Shown piece by piece: positions 21,570-32,790 of a stretch of DNA of 64,000 bases. Positions within the stretch are counted from its first letter, which is position 1; every line of letters starts with the position of its first letter. The DNA is taken from NCBI GenBank assembly GCA_036365145.1, contig JAEOAD010000040.1:15537501-15601500 (forward strand), in the 5' to 3' direction. The notes beneath the pieces are model-generated. The model saw only the letters and a program-made list of their open reading frames with translations, was not told the origin of the DNA and made no database searches. Source of the DNA: Orientallactaga sibirica (lineage: Eukaryota > Chordata > Mammalia > Rodentia > Dipodidae). The translations under genes were made by a program, and so were the position numbers.

Positions 21570-21758
21570 AAGAAAGTCTGTCAGTCTCAGTTATAGATTG
21601 TAATCACAATTAAATATCTTCAAATAGTAGTGTGTGAGCATGTGTGCATGTATATGTACCCCTTTGATTACTCCGAAATGGTGACTAAAAATAATGTGTT
21701 TGAGTAATGGATGTCCTTTTATTTTAGATAGTGGTATAATTTTTAAAAACATGCTTGA

Positions 21759-21978
21759 GGGCTGAAGAGATAAAGGTGCTTGCCTGCAAACACTAACAAC
21801 CTGAGTTTGATTCCCCAGTACCCACTTCAAGCAGATGCACAAGGGGGCACATGCATCTGCATCTGGAGTTCATTTGCAGTGGCTAGAGGCCTTGGTGTGC
21901 CCATTCTCTTTCTCTGACAACACCCCGTCTCTCTGTTTGCAAATAAAATAAAATGAAAACAATTAAAAATAAATAAAC
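21759..21978 (+). mobile_element. Dip-like SINE
   Basis: Exact TSD ACATGCTTGA at 21749-21758 and 21979-21988. The head has a deletion in the box-A area; GCATCT is duplicated in the body. Confidence 0.92.
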
Positions 21979-22292
21979 ACATGCTTGATATTTTGTTGCT
22001 GCTGATTTGGGTGCTTAGAGGACGCTCCAACTAGAGGCACACGGTAGTCATTTCCAAAGATCCGGGAGCTGGGGGCCTGGAGTCAGGCCCGTGTCTTGAG
22101 AGCAGCACCACACAGCCATCCCACACCTGGACCTAGACCGGCCAAGTGGACAATGGCTGCTAAGTTCTTTTCCACTGAACCTTGAGAACAAGAGCCATTT
22201 GTGCCCGATGTGAGAGAGATGGTTCACGAAGAAGAGCAGTGCGGACAAGAGGCCTCTTGCAGCCCTTGATGGCTTTTAGCATCTATGGTGCA

Positions 22293-22682
22293 TGTGGTAG
22301 TTTGAATATATGTCCCCCAATATATTCAGAGTTTTATTAGTTATAGTTTCCATCTGCAATCACCTTGCTAGAGGCAATGTCACTGGGGGCCTGGTCTTAA
22401 GGTGTGGTGATGGTTTGAGATTCCATTGTAAAGATATGCAAATGTGCCTAGCAGGATTTCCTGAAGTGTGCTGTGTGACCTTTTGGCTGTAGTTTTGCTC
22501 TGTGTGCTGTGGTGGCTGGTTGGCTTTTCTCTCTCTGCTTGGCCCTGTGGAGAGCAGGCCAGCTTCTCCTGCCATTATGGAACTTCCCCTGGATCTGTGA
22601 GCTTCAATAAATAATATCCCTTCCTCCATAACTGTGCCTGGTCGGGAAGTTCATCTCAGCGAACCTGAAGCTGTCTGCTACA
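22293..22682 (+). mobile_element. Solo LTR with perfect TSD (family B)
   Basis: Starts TGTGGTAGTTTGAATATATG and ends CTGTCTGCTACA, with TG...CA termini and an AATAAATAATATCCC polyadenylation region. Exact 5-bp TSD GTGCA at 22288-22292 and 22683-22687. A 390-bp solo LTR of MaLR/ERVL type, left by LTR-LTR recombination. Confidence 0.95.
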
Positions 22683-22687
22683 GTGCA

Positions 22688-23411
22688 TTAGAATGAACTA
22701 GAATGAGAAGCCAGATTGCCTTCTCCTCCTCACTGCTCTCTTCACATCCATCAGAACCATCTCGTTCTCTCTCACTGGAGCTCATTTTCCTTGTATCCTT
22801 ATGGGGTTGGAGAGGAGAAAAGCACAGGGCTACTTCCAGACCCCATGACCCTTGCATAGGGTTAGGAAAGGCTCTCTTCCATCTAGACACACCAGTGCTT
22901 ATGTTGGATAGTTGCCATAATCAGCATGTGTTCTACCACGTCTGGGATTTGAACTGTGCCCTACCTGCACTGCACACACAGCCATTTGATGGTGCTCCGG
23001 AGGTGAAGTTGTTTGTTCCAAGGGAGAGAGGATAAAAAGGTGATAAAGGCTGCTTGGAAGACTCTTTCCCTTTTGTTCTCTCAGTAAAAGCAAGCCATAT
23101 GAACACCAGAAACAACTGCCTGATATAAAGGTGAAAAAGCTTTTCTCATACCATATTAAGTCAGCTATGCCATCTTCCCACAGAACCACAACTGGCAGTT
23201 TGGACTACATTGTTCTTTCTTACTCAGGCCTGCTAGGCCTCCTCATTCACTGCATCAACCAGCATCATCCCACCTCCAGTTCCAGCTGCCCCCGAACAGA
23301 GTGGTCACTATCACTCAGGTTGAGAAACAGAGCTAACTCCTCCTCTGTCAGGAAAGACACCACACTACAGTTGGGGTTGACTGCCAACCCCTCTATCCCT
23401 TTTTTGCTTTT
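22688..23411. other. Unique intron sequence
   Basis: GC-moderate single-copy sequence. Open frames on both strands (around 22703-23035 and 23131-23502) show no protein-family resemblance and no matching splice sites. Confidence 0.45.
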
Positions 23412-23560
23412 ATTTTTATTTTTTGAAGTAGGGTCTCACTGTAGCCCTGCCTTACCTAAAATTCACTCCGTAATCTCACCGTTGGCCTCAAACTCACTAT
23501 GATCCTCCTGCCTCTGCCTCCTGAGTGGTGGGATTAAAGGTGTGTACCACTATGTCCAGG
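23412..23560 (-). mobile_element. Diverged B1
   Basis: GAAGTAGGGTCTCACTGTAG and GGGATTAAAGGTGTGTACCA are retained, but the middle is degraded. Confidence 0.8.
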
Positions 23561-23716
23561 AGAGGGAGAGATAGAGAGAGAGAACATGAGTATGAATTGG
23601 TGTGCGAGGGCCTTTAGCCATTGCATGTGAGCTCCAGACGCGTGTGCATCCGGTGTTGTGTGGATGCTAGGGAGGGTCATTAGGCTTTACAGGTCTTACA
23701 GCCTCTCTCCAGCCCT
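23561..23716 (-). mobile_element. Diverged, shortened Dip-like SINE
   Basis: Abuts the preceding B1. GAGAGA stretch, GAGGGCCTTTAGCCATTGCA and a degraded head ending CCTCTCTCCAGCCC. Confidence 0.8.
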
Positions 23717-24090
23717 AAGTTTGGACTTCTTGAGATGGGGATGATACATTCCTTTTGGCGTCCATATAATCTAGTGCAGTCCCAGGATCTTCAGGGAGCC
23801 TTTCCTGCTCTTTCTCTACAAGATCAAATAATTTTAAACTCTAAAAGCTTATTTTAATTTTCTGAAGAATTTTGCATAATGAAGTGCCAATTGAAATTGA
23901 ACGAAGATATAGGTAACTAGCATTTAACACAGAAAAATTTAATCCTCTTACCTCATTCTGTGCTGCTCTCTAGCTTCTGTATGGTCCTGACTTCTTGGAA
24001 GCTTTCATTACGTGGTATCACAATCTAGATTGAATGTCCCAAATGCATTTTCCCATGACTCCAGGAATGCTATTTACTATCTTTCCACAC
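23717..24090. other. Unique intron sequence
   Basis: Nothing recognisable. Confidence 0.45.
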
Positions 24091-24104
24091 TAATTCTCTG
24101 TTTT

Positions 24105-24265
24105 ATTTATTTTTATTTTTTTGTTTTTCAAGGTGGGGTCTCACTCTAGCCCAGGCTGACCTGGAGTTCACTATGTAATCTCAGGGTGGCCTCGAACTCA
24201 CAGTTATCCTCCTACCTCTGCCACCCTAGTGCTGGGATTAAAGGCGTGTGCCACCACGCTCAGCT
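24105..24265 (-). mobile_element. B1 SINE with TSD
   Basis: Exact TSD TAATTCTCTGTTTT at 24091-24104 and 24266-24279. Complete antisense B1. Confidence 0.95.
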
Positions 24266-24477
24266 TAATTCTCTGTTTTTAATTGTCTATTTCTATGTTT
24301 CTATCTGTCACTAGATTCAGAACTATGGAAGGAGATAGAACTAGATAATTCACCAGTGTATTCTGTCTGTCTGACACACAATTCTGGAATACCCATTTGT
24401 TAAATAAATGAATGTGAGAATGAATGGATGTAAGGAAGAGAGGGAGTTTACAAAGCTAACAGAAAGGACACAAGAAA

Positions 24478-24600
24478 GCTGGGTAGGTGTCAAGTGCCCA
24501 TGCCTCAGTACACTTGAGAGACTGGGGCAGGTGGACTATTGAAGTCCAGAAGTTCACGGTGAGCTTGGGCGGCATAGTGAGACCCTATTCTAAGAGGGAG
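24478..24600 (+). mobile_element. Old B1-like fragment
   Basis: GCTGGGTAGGTGTCAAGTGC through GGCGGCATAGTGAGACCCTA follows the B1 order with heavy divergence. Confidence 0.5.
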
Positions 24601-24642
24601 AGAAAGGGAGAGAGCATGAATAAGAAATAAAAAGCAGAAGTC

Positions 24643-24855
24643 AGGCTGGAGAGATGCCTTAGCGGTTAAGGCGCCTGCCTATGAAGTCCAAGGACCCACG
24701 TTTGACTCTCCAGATCCCATGGAAGCCAGATGCTCAAGGTGATGCATGTGCACAGGTGGTGCATGCATGAAAGGTGGCACATGCATCTGGAGTTTGTTTG
24801 CAGTGGCTGGTGGGCCAATTTTTTTTTCTCTCTCTCTCATACAAGAAAAGAAAGA
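24643..24855 (+). mobile_element. Dip-like SINE with internal module repeat
   Basis: Head AGGCTGGAGAGATGCCTTAG. The GTGGCACATGCATCTGG module is preceded by two imperfect copies, as in GGTGATGCATGTGCAC and GGTGGTGCATGCATG. Confidence 0.88.
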
Positions 24856-24944
24856 AGTTTACTTGATTTCATTAAGTTGACCTGTTGAAAATGTCTGATC
24901 TACATGAGTGGCAGGGCATTCAGAGGCATGGCGTAGAAGCTCTT

Positions 24945-25345
24945 TCCTCTCCAGTGCCGGCTCGTGCAGCATGCTGGTCAGTCCTCCCTCCCCCTCCAGT
25001 GCCGGCTCGTGCAGCGTGCTGGTCAGTCCTCCCTCCCCCTCCAGTGCCGTGCTGGTCAGTCCTCCCTCCCCCTCCAGTGCCGGCTCGTGCAGCGTGCTGG
25101 TCAGTCCTCCCTCCCCCTCCAGTGCCGGCTCGTGCAGCGCGCTGGTCAGTCCTCCCTCCCCCTCCAGTGCCGGCTCGTGCAGCGCGCTGGTCAGTCCTCC
25201 CTCCCTCTCCAGTGCCGGCTCGTGCAGCGCGCTGGTCAGTCCTCCCTCCCTCTCCAGTGCCGGCTCGTGCAGCGTGCTGGTTAGTCCTTCTTCACTCTTC
25301 AGTGCTGGCTTGTTCAGCTTGCTGGTTAGTCCTTCTTTCCTCTTC
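24945..25345. repeat. 45-bp minisatellite, about nine units
   Basis: The unit joins CCTCCCTCCCCCTCC to AGTGCCGGCTCGTGCAGC and TGCTGGTCAGT. One unit near 25043 has a 12-bp deletion; the last units (25285 on) are degenerate. Because 45 is a multiple of three, all six frames stay open as 15-residue repeats. This explains the long frames at 24859-25556 and is not evidence of a gene. The minus strand has GGAGGGGGAGGGAGG in most units, a two-tetrad G-quadruplex pattern. Confidence 0.95.
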
Positions 25346-27149
25346 AAGTTCCCACAAGCCATGGGAAGAAGCAACAGAGGGGAGCAGGTGGGGCAGATGT
25401 GGCAGCGCTTCTGTCGTGACCTGCCACTCTGCTGGCCAGGACAGCAGTCTCATCTCCTCTCCAAGACACCTCCTCACCAGTTCAGAGATGACTGAGAGCT
25501 CCTGGAGCTGCGCACTTGCTGTTCTGCCAGGTCAAAATGAAGCGCCTGGATATTAGCTGAAATTTTGAGCATGGCTTATTCAGAAATCTATCCAGTATTC
25601 TTAGGCTTGAAAAAATACATTCTACTTATGCTTTAAATTATAGATATTTGAAAGAAGTTGTTTATATAGGTAGATGTGTTCTTGTTTGACTATATAATTT
25701 AATTTAAATCTACATATTCAATGGGTCATTTTTTATCATATGTATTAGTTATGTAAACTCCTTGTACATTTAAATAGCTATTTGGTTTTATTACATGTAT
25801 AAATGACAAATTAAGTTTAGTAGTATTTTACTTATATTTAAATGATTTGGAGAACATTCTAATTTGTCTTGAGTGAATTTGTGCATTTAGTTTCTTCATC
25901 TGTAAAGACAGGAAATTTAAAAGTTTAAAGCAGGCTTAATTATATCATATTACATTTAAGAAATAAAATTTCTTTAAAAATAATACTTTCTTCATACAAA
26001 AATGAAAAAGTTATTAACTATAAAAGTGATTTAAATTTTCTGCTGTTTGTTAGAGTACTTTATGAGTTCCTGTCTTTCAGTTCACACTCCTGTGAAATAC
26101 CATGGAGATGGCTAAAATATGCAGCCATTGTTCAGCAGAGGAGTTTTATCTGCAGTCAGCAGAATATAAAACCCCAGAGAAGGCTGAGATTGGAGCTAAG
26201 AGCAGCTATAGTCAACATGGTACACTGGCCTGTTGCAGACTAGTTATGTGTGCTATACAGCGCAGGCAAGGATGATATGAATCTTGACTACAAACCAAAG
26301 CTTCCATGCCACTGCACTGAACAAAAGGAGTTTCTTTTGACTGAGGACAAGGGTTGAGGCATGGGGTCTGGGGACTCACTGTTTCATATTAGCAGATGTT
26401 TCTAACTTTGTGGTAAATTTACTATATACCCCTCCAAGCCCCAGAACTCTAGCAAAAATGGGAAATAAACTAATATCAGATTTCATTAATGTGAGGCTCA
26501 TTTTATTCTTTTACGTGTCTAATTTAATCATTCGAATGAAGTAGAGATGGAGAATAAGAGTTGATTTATTTTCAGGGTGTGTTTGGATGTGCTTGGCAAA
26601 AGGAGAAGCTAAGGGCACAAAGACAACTAGTTACTTTGGCCTTTTCTTTTACTGTATCCGACTTCTCTTTTTGCTGTGGAGACATGACAGTTACTGTGAT
26701 GCAAATTCCTTTGTGTGTGATCCATTTCCCTTTTATTGCTTTTCAGATGTGTGTGTGTGTATTGAGCTTTTATAGTTTTCTAATGTTTGTTTCTGGCTTT
26801 CTTTACATTTGTCCTACTTGCTTATACTGTATATCTTATGTCTTGTGATTTATGTTTTTCATCGTTCTGGAAAAATCCCATATATTATTTCAGCCTGTAT
26901 TATGCTTCTTCTCTAGTTTTTAAATTTTGGAATTCCAATTAAACATGTAATAGACCTTTTCATCTAATATTCTTTTCATGTTTTTGTCTGTCTATGGTTT
27001 CATTACTATCTTCATATTTATCTTCTATGATATATTTTGTAGTCCTTTGGACTGAACCTAGATCCTTATGCATCCCAGGCAAGGGCTCTCCCACTGAACC
27101 ATTTTGTCTTCAACATTTGAAGTTAGTGATTGAACTTTTAACTTTGTTT
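25346..27149. other. Repeat-poor AT-rich intron block
   Basis: About 1.8 kb without a recognised mobile element. Strongly AT-rich at 25560-26040, with several TTTAAAT and ATTTAAAT cores. Confidence 0.45.
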
Positions 27150-27326
27150 TAAAAAATATTTATTTATTTGAGAGAGAGTATGGATGTACTAGGGCATCCT
27201 GCCACTGCAAACAAACTCCAGATGCATGTGCCACCTTGTACTTTATGTGAGTATGGGGGAATCAAACCCAGGCCAATGGGCTTTGCAAGCAAGCACCTTT
27301 AACCACTGAGCCATCTCCCCAGCCCT
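27150..27326 (-). mobile_element. Dip-like SINE
   Basis: ATTTATTTATTTGAGAGAGA, AACAAACTCCAGATGCATGT, ending CTGAGCCATCTCCCCAGCCC. The GGCTTA core is shortened. Confidence 0.9.
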
Positions 27327-27740
27327 GAATTTTTTTTTAAACTTTAATCATGCTTTTTATTTAAAGGAACTATTTTTTTTCTTTTAAACTTCAAGTTAAT
27401 TTTAATGGTCTCATTCCTTCCTTAATTATTTTCTTTCATTTTTTATTACTTTGAATATTTCTCACATAAGTCATTTATATCTTTTAATTTATAATTCCGT
27501 TATTGAAGCCATTAGAATCTGAATCTACTGTATGTTATGCTTGTATGCCTGCATGATATGGTGTGGGGAAAGAACATGTAGAATTGCTGTGTGTGATCAA
27601 AGTTAAGTTGCTTTTAGCTTAAATAACTTGGTACAGTTATCAAATGTTTTATGTAAGCCTTGCACTAATCAGATTACTTTATTTTTCTGTTGCATATCAA
27701 AATACATATGGTTGGATATCTCATAAAGAAAAAAGATTTA
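27327..27740. other. Unique AT-rich intron sequence
   Basis: Nothing recognisable. Confidence 0.45.
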
Positions 27741-27945
27741 GGGGCTGGGATGATCAGTGGCTCCCCAGTTAAATGTGTTTCCTTACATATATTTGTGGGC
27801 CTGGGTTCAGGTCCTTAATACTTAAAACAATCCTGATGTATGCAGAAAGTGGTACAAGTATCTAGCATTTCATTTGCTGTGGCAATAGACCCTGGCACAC
27901 ATGTGCACACTCACATACACAAACATGCAAATCAAATATATATAT
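27741..27945 (+). mobile_element. Diverged Dip-like SINE
   Basis: Head GGGGCTGGGATGATCAGTGG, box-B-like GGGTTCAGGTCC, then CATTTCATTTGCTGTGGC. An AT microsatellite has replaced the A-rich tail. Confidence 0.7.
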
Positions 27946-28097
27946 ATATATTTGGTTTTTCGTGGTAGGGTCTCACTCTAGCTCAAGCTGATCTGGAATT
28001 CACTATGTAGTCTCAGGGTGGCCTCGAACTCTTGGCGATCCTCCTACCTCTGCCTCCTGAGTGCTATGATTAAAGGCACGCGCCACCACTCCCAGCT
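27946..28097 (-). mobile_element. B1 SINE
   Basis: TTTTTCGTGGTAGGGTCTCA to CACCACTCCCAGCT, inserted in the AT-rich tail of the SINE before it. Confidence 0.92.
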
Positions 28098-28114
28098 AAA
28101 TAATTTTTTTAAAG

Positions 28115-28520
28115 AAGTGTATTTAGCTGACAAGTTTTGGTGGCCCATGGCATCTGCTGGTTGTAGAAGGCTGTTTTGGCTCTACCATATGATGATGGCA
28201 CGATGGTAGGAATGTGTGTGAGAGGAGGAGATCATGTGGAGAGGCAGGAGGACAGACGGCACCCGGGTGCAGGCTCAAGTCCTTGTTGCAGGAGCTCACA
28301 GGCCTCATGCGAATCATATCAATCCCTTCCAAAGCGAAGTGTCCCAGTGACCTAATCCTTCTCATTAAGCCCCCCTTCTTACAGGTTCTACTACCTTCCA
28401 CACTTGTCACAATGAATACTTACCTGGCAGAGGAGATACCAGGATCACAATTGTCAGGCTTGACCAAGATTCTGCCTCATAAGCCATTAAGAAACAAACC
28501 ATATCCAAACCCACAAGGTA
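28115..28520 (-). mobile_element. Probable diverged MaLR LTR
   Basis: The order TTTTGGTGGCCCATGGCATC, ATCCCTTCCAAAGCGAAGTG, CCAGTGACCTAATCCTTCTC and a following CACAATGAATAC resembles antisense MLT1/MST-type LTRs. No clear ends. Confidence 0.4.
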
Positions 28521-28868
28521 TTGTTAACCATGAAGCATAAGCCTATAATAGATGCACAAAGCATAAATATGGGAATCAAAGAAAGCTAAAAAAGCAGCAT
28601 CAAACTGGAAAGCAAGAAGACAGTGAGAGAGGAAGAAAGAAACAAAGTATCCTTAACACAATCAGAATATAAACCCCAACCCGCCAGTACCATGTCCTAA
28701 CCTATCAGCAGTCACTATGAATGTAAATGGATCAAATTATCCACAAGTGACATATGTTAATGAATGAATTGTAAAACAAGACCAGTTATATTTTGCCTAC
28801 AACAAACTCTCCTTAATTTTAACAAAACACATAAACTAAAAGTGAAGGGGTAGAAAAAGAAATTCCAG

Positions 28869-29410
28869 GGTTGGAGATATGGCTCAGTGGATACAGTGTT
28901 TACTGCTCAAGCATGAGGAGTGGCTTGGACCAACCAGCCACACATAGATGCCTCGTGGACATGGCGGCTGCTTGTCATCCCAGTGTGGGGGAGGTAGAGA
29001 TGGAGGACTCTGGAGCAAGCTGGCTAGCTAGACAAGCTGAATCTGTGAGCTCTGGGCTCAAGTGGGCTCTGTATCACTAAAACAAATACGACAGGGCTGG
29101 AGAGATGGTTTAGTGGTTAAGGCACTTTCCTGACCCTGGTGCAATTCACGAGTACCCACATAGGCTGGATGCACAAGGTGGCACATGTGTCTGGAGTTCA
29201 TTTGCCAAGGATGGAGGCCCTGGTGCATCCATTCTCTCTATCTCTCTCTAATAAATGAAATAAGTAAAATAAAACAAAGAGGAGAATGACTAAGGAAGAC
29301 ACTTAGTGTCAACCTCTGGCTTCTACATGCATACATGTGTGCATATACCAATACACAAGTACTCAGACTTACATACATGCATAGACACATGTATGTACAC
29401 CACACACACA
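28869..29410 (+). mobile_element. B4 SINE nested in L1
   Basis: ID-like head GGTTGGAGATATGGCTCAGT, B1-like middle (GTCATCCCAGTGTGGGGGAG), then the typical tail GTCAACCTCTGGCTTCTACA with CA-rich end. It is split by the SINE at 29094. Flanking L1 AGAAAAAGAAATTCCA and GAAGAAGATATTGAAG look like a degraded TSD. Confidence 0.85.
29094..29278 (+). mobile_element. Dip-like SINE inside B4
   Basis: GGGCTGGAGAGATGGTTTAG to AAATAAGTAAAATAAAAC, with a deletion in the head. It separates the B4 middle from the B4 tail, so it is younger than both B4 and L1. Confidence 0.9.
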
Positions 29411-29637
29411 ATGAAGAAGATATTGAAGCTATTGCATACAAGTTGAAAACAGAAGAGAGCAGGAGTAGCTATTGGACTAAATATATGACATTAATATTTA
29501 TAAAAAGGACAAAGGACATTATTTGGTGAGAAAAGGGATAATTCATCAAGATGATATAATCATAGTGAGTATATATGCCCCCAACACTAAAGCACTTAAA
29601 TAAATATAGCAGATATTGAGGCATCTGAAGGGAGAGA

Positions 29638-29786
29638 GATTTTTTTTTTTCGAGGTGGGGTCTCACTCTAGCCCAGGCTGACCTGGAATTCACTCTGTAG
29701 TCTTAGGGTGGCCTTGAACTCTCAGCAATCCTCCTATCTCTGCCTCCTGAGTGCTGGGATTAAAGGCATGTGCCATCACACCTGGC
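29638..29786 (-). mobile_element. B1 nested in L1, with TSD
   Basis: Exact 12-bp TSD TGAAGGGAGAGA at 29626-29637 and 29787-29798. Confidence 0.95.
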
Positions 29787-29867
29787 TGAAGGGAGAGATA
29801 GATTTTAATATAGCAATAATAGTAGATTTCAATGTCCCACACAATTTAAATTTAAACCAAACAAGAC

Positions 29868-30018
29868 TTTTTTTTTCAAGGCAGGGTCTCACCCTAGGCT
29901 GGCATGACCTGGAACTCACTGTGACCTAGGCTGGCCTTGAACTCACAACAATGCTCCTACTTCTGTTCCCCTTCCTCAAATGTTGGGATTAAAGGTGCAC
30001 ACCACCACAATGGGTTCT
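29868..30018 (-). mobile_element. Diverged B1 nested in L1
   Basis: TSD AACAAGAC at 29860-29867 and 30019-30026. GTTGGGATTAAAGGTGCACA is retained. Confidence 0.9.
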
Positions 30019-30429
30019 AACAAGACATTTTATCCAAAAGCAACAGAATGCGTTCTTCTCAAGTACAGTAGAACATTCCCCAAGATGATCACATATAAAA
30101 CCACAAAAATCGAAATAAGATTAAAATCATATCAGTTTTTTTCAGCAACAATGACATGAAGTTAGAAATCAATAACAGGGGAAATTATGAATATGTGCAA
30201 ATTAATTATGTCCCTGAACAAGCAGTGGATCAAAAAAGGAGGCCTCAAATATACAACCCGATACTGCATGTTAAGAAATTAGAAATGAACAAACCAAGAC
30301 AAAAATTAGAAGGATAAAGGCAACCAAGATCAGAACTAGAACAACAGAAAAACTCAGTAAGGTAAAAGCACATTTTTAAAAAAGATGAAACCACCAAACC
30401 CTGTATAAACTCACTAAAAAATAGTAATT

Positions 30430-30646
30430 CAAGGGCCTGCCTGCAAAACCTAACAATGCTGGTTCGATTTCTCAGTGCCCACGTAAGCCAGATGCACAAA
30501 GTGGCTCATGTGTCTGGAGTTTGTTTGCAGCTGCTGGAGGCCCTGGCATGCCCATTCTGACTGCCTTTTGCTCTTCTCCCTCTTTCTCTCTGTTCACAAA
30601 TAAATAAATAAATAAATAAATAGTTAAATAAATAAATAAATAAATG
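30430..30646 (+). mobile_element. 5'-truncated Dip-like SINE nested in L1
   Basis: Lacks the first part of the tRNA head and begins at GGGCCTGCCTGCAAAACC. It then has a perfect GGTTCGATTTC and a long AAAT-repeat tail (30597-30646). Confidence 0.9.
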
Positions 30647-31347
30647 AAAATATGTTTAAAAATAAGGATTTAAGGAAATAAAACCAGACATGAAAGGAGA
30701 CATTTTAACTGATAGCATAGACATAGAAGAATCATTGGTGATTACTGTGACTCACTACACAGCAACAACTTGGACAATGTGGGAGAAATGGCTAAATTCC
30801 AAAACACACAATCTACTCAGAATAAACCCCAAAGAAACAGATGGTTCGCTAAAAGTCCAATAGAAAAACCAGTAGGAAGTAAGGGAATGAATCAGTAATA
30901 AACAGAGTTCCACAGAAGGAAATCCCGGGACCTGATGGTTTACTGCTGAGCCTGCCAAACATTGAAAGAACACCCATTCCTTCTTAACCCTTTCTAAAGT
31001 ATTAAAAAAGAGGGAGACGTTTCAAACTCATCTCATAAAGGCCAAAACAACCTGGTATCAGGTAAAAAAAAATAACAACAGACAAGACTAGCAAAGTCAG
31101 TGTTTCTGACTAATATAGTGATAAACACCCTCGACAGAATGGTAGCAAGCCAAATTCAACATCAACTGGATCTGAAAAGTATTACTTAACACGATTAACC
31201 TGGCTTTCTTTTCAAGATACAAGGATAATTCAACATTCCTAAGTCAATGAATGTAACCTACGTTAACAGAATGAGGACAAAACCCATAATCATAATCTCC
31301 TTAGATACAGAAAAAAGCCCTGGGAAGATTTGCATAGTAGGACTCTT

Positions 31348-31507
31348 TTTTTTTTTTTTTTTTTTTTTTTTCGAGGTAGGGTCTCACTCTGGCCCAGGCT
31401 GACCTGGAATTCACATGTAGTCTCAGGGTGGCCTCGAACTCACGGTGATCCTCCTACCTCTGCCTCCCGAGTGCTGGGATTAAAGGCGTGCACCACCACG
31501 CCCGGCT
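31348..31507 (-). mobile_element. B1 nested in L1, with TSD
   Basis: TSD TAGGACTCTT at 31338-31347 and 31508-31517. Long T-run and low divergence indicate a recent insertion. Confidence 0.95.
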
Positions 31508-31529
31508 TAGGACTCTTAATAAATTAATT

Positions 31530-31640
31530 ATGAGCAGGGGTGTGCACACACCTTTAATCCCAGTATGACAACCCACAGCTAATATTATAGAGCGAGACCC
31601 TATCGTGAAAAACCAAAACCAAAAATAAAACAATTATGAA
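31530..31640 (+). mobile_element. Chimeric B1 with L1 patch
   Basis: B1 5' end (CACACCTTTAATCCCAG) and B1 3' end (GAGCGAGACCCTATCGTGAA) are present. The central B1 part is replaced by GACAACCCACAGCTAATATT, which closely matches L1 sequence about 95 bp downstream (GACAAACCCATAGCTAATAT). Confidence 0.75.
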
Positions 31641-31846
31641 ATGAAGGCCATAAAGGTGTGACAAACCCATAGCTAATATTCTATCCAGTGGCAAAAAATA
31701 ATCTAAGCTTGTCCTTTAGCATCAGAAATAAGACTTACCCCCTCTATTTAAAGTCTTTGCTAGAGCAATTAGGAAAGAGAAAGAAATAAAAGGCATCTAA
31801 ATAGGAAATGAAGACATAAAATTCTCACTGATGGCTGCTGACATGA

Positions 31847-32790
31847 TGTTGCAGTCAGGTTCGCACTGCTGCCAGAAAACACTTGACCAAGAGCAGATTG
31901 TGGGAGAAAAAAGGTTTATTTGGCTTACACACTCAAGGGGAAGCTCCGTGATGGCAGGGGAAAACGACCGCATGAGCAGAGGGTGGACATCACCTCCTGG
32001 CCAACATAAGGTGGACAACAGCAACAGGAGAGTGTGCCAAACACTGGCAAGGGAACACTGGCTATAATACCTATAAGCCCACCCCCAACATTACACTGCC
32101 TCCAGGAGGCTTTAATTCCCAATCTCCATCAGCTGGAGACCTAGCATTCAGAATACCTAAGTTTATGGGGGACACCTGAATCAAACCACCACATTCTACC
32201 CCTGGTCCCCATAAACTGATAACCATACATGATGTAAAATGCAGTGCATTCATCCAACTTAAAAAGTCCCCATAATTTTTAACAATCCCAGTGATGTTCA
32301 AACATCCCCATAGTCCAAGGTCTTTTAACTGAGCCATAATACCAAAAACCCAACCAACAAAAAACCCATAATGGCACAGAATAAACATTCACTCTGTAAA
32401 AGATGGCATTTGGCATAGCAAATAAATATCCAACCAATACAAGTTTTAAAACAACCAGGGCATGAGCTGGAGAGATAAATAAGTGGTTAAGGCACTTACC
32501 TGCAAGCCAAAGGACCCAGGTTCAATTCCCCAGGATCCATGTAAACCAGATGCACATGGTGGTGCATGCAACTGCATCTGGAGTTCGTTTGTAGTGGCTG
32601 GAAGCCCTGGCATGCTCTTTCTCTTCCTCTCTCAAAAAAATTAATTAATTTTAAAAAGAATAAAAAATAAAACAACCAGGGCAAACATCATACTCTGTAG
32701 CTCCAAGTCCAACAACTCTAGCCAGTGACAAATCTCCATGTCTGATAATTCTAAGCAGCCAGTTCGTTCCACGGGTGTTTTTTTTTTTTC
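31847..32790 (-). mobile_element. MaLR LTR (family A) plus internal sequence
   Basis: The LTR (31847-32193) starts TGTTGCAGTCAGGTTCGCAC and ends AAACCACCACA, like the solo LTR at 11857. The internal region follows in antisense (TTCTACCCCTGGTCCCCATA onward), continues past the SINE at 32463, and ends near 32790. No second LTR and no intact retroviral reading frame; MaLR internal regions are normally non-coding. Confidence 0.85.
32463..32668 (+). mobile_element. Dip-like SINE nested in MaLR
   Basis: Exact 15-bp TSD AAAACAACCAGGGCA at 32448-32462 and 32669-32683. This is the third layer of nesting here (L1, then MaLR, then SINE). Confidence 0.96.

Noticed and set aside
24859..25556. Long ORFs on both strands (171-223 codons) with 15-residue repeats
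   Set aside because: They are created by the 45-bp minisatellite, whose length is a multiple of three and whose unit lacks stops in every frame. No promoter, splice or family support.
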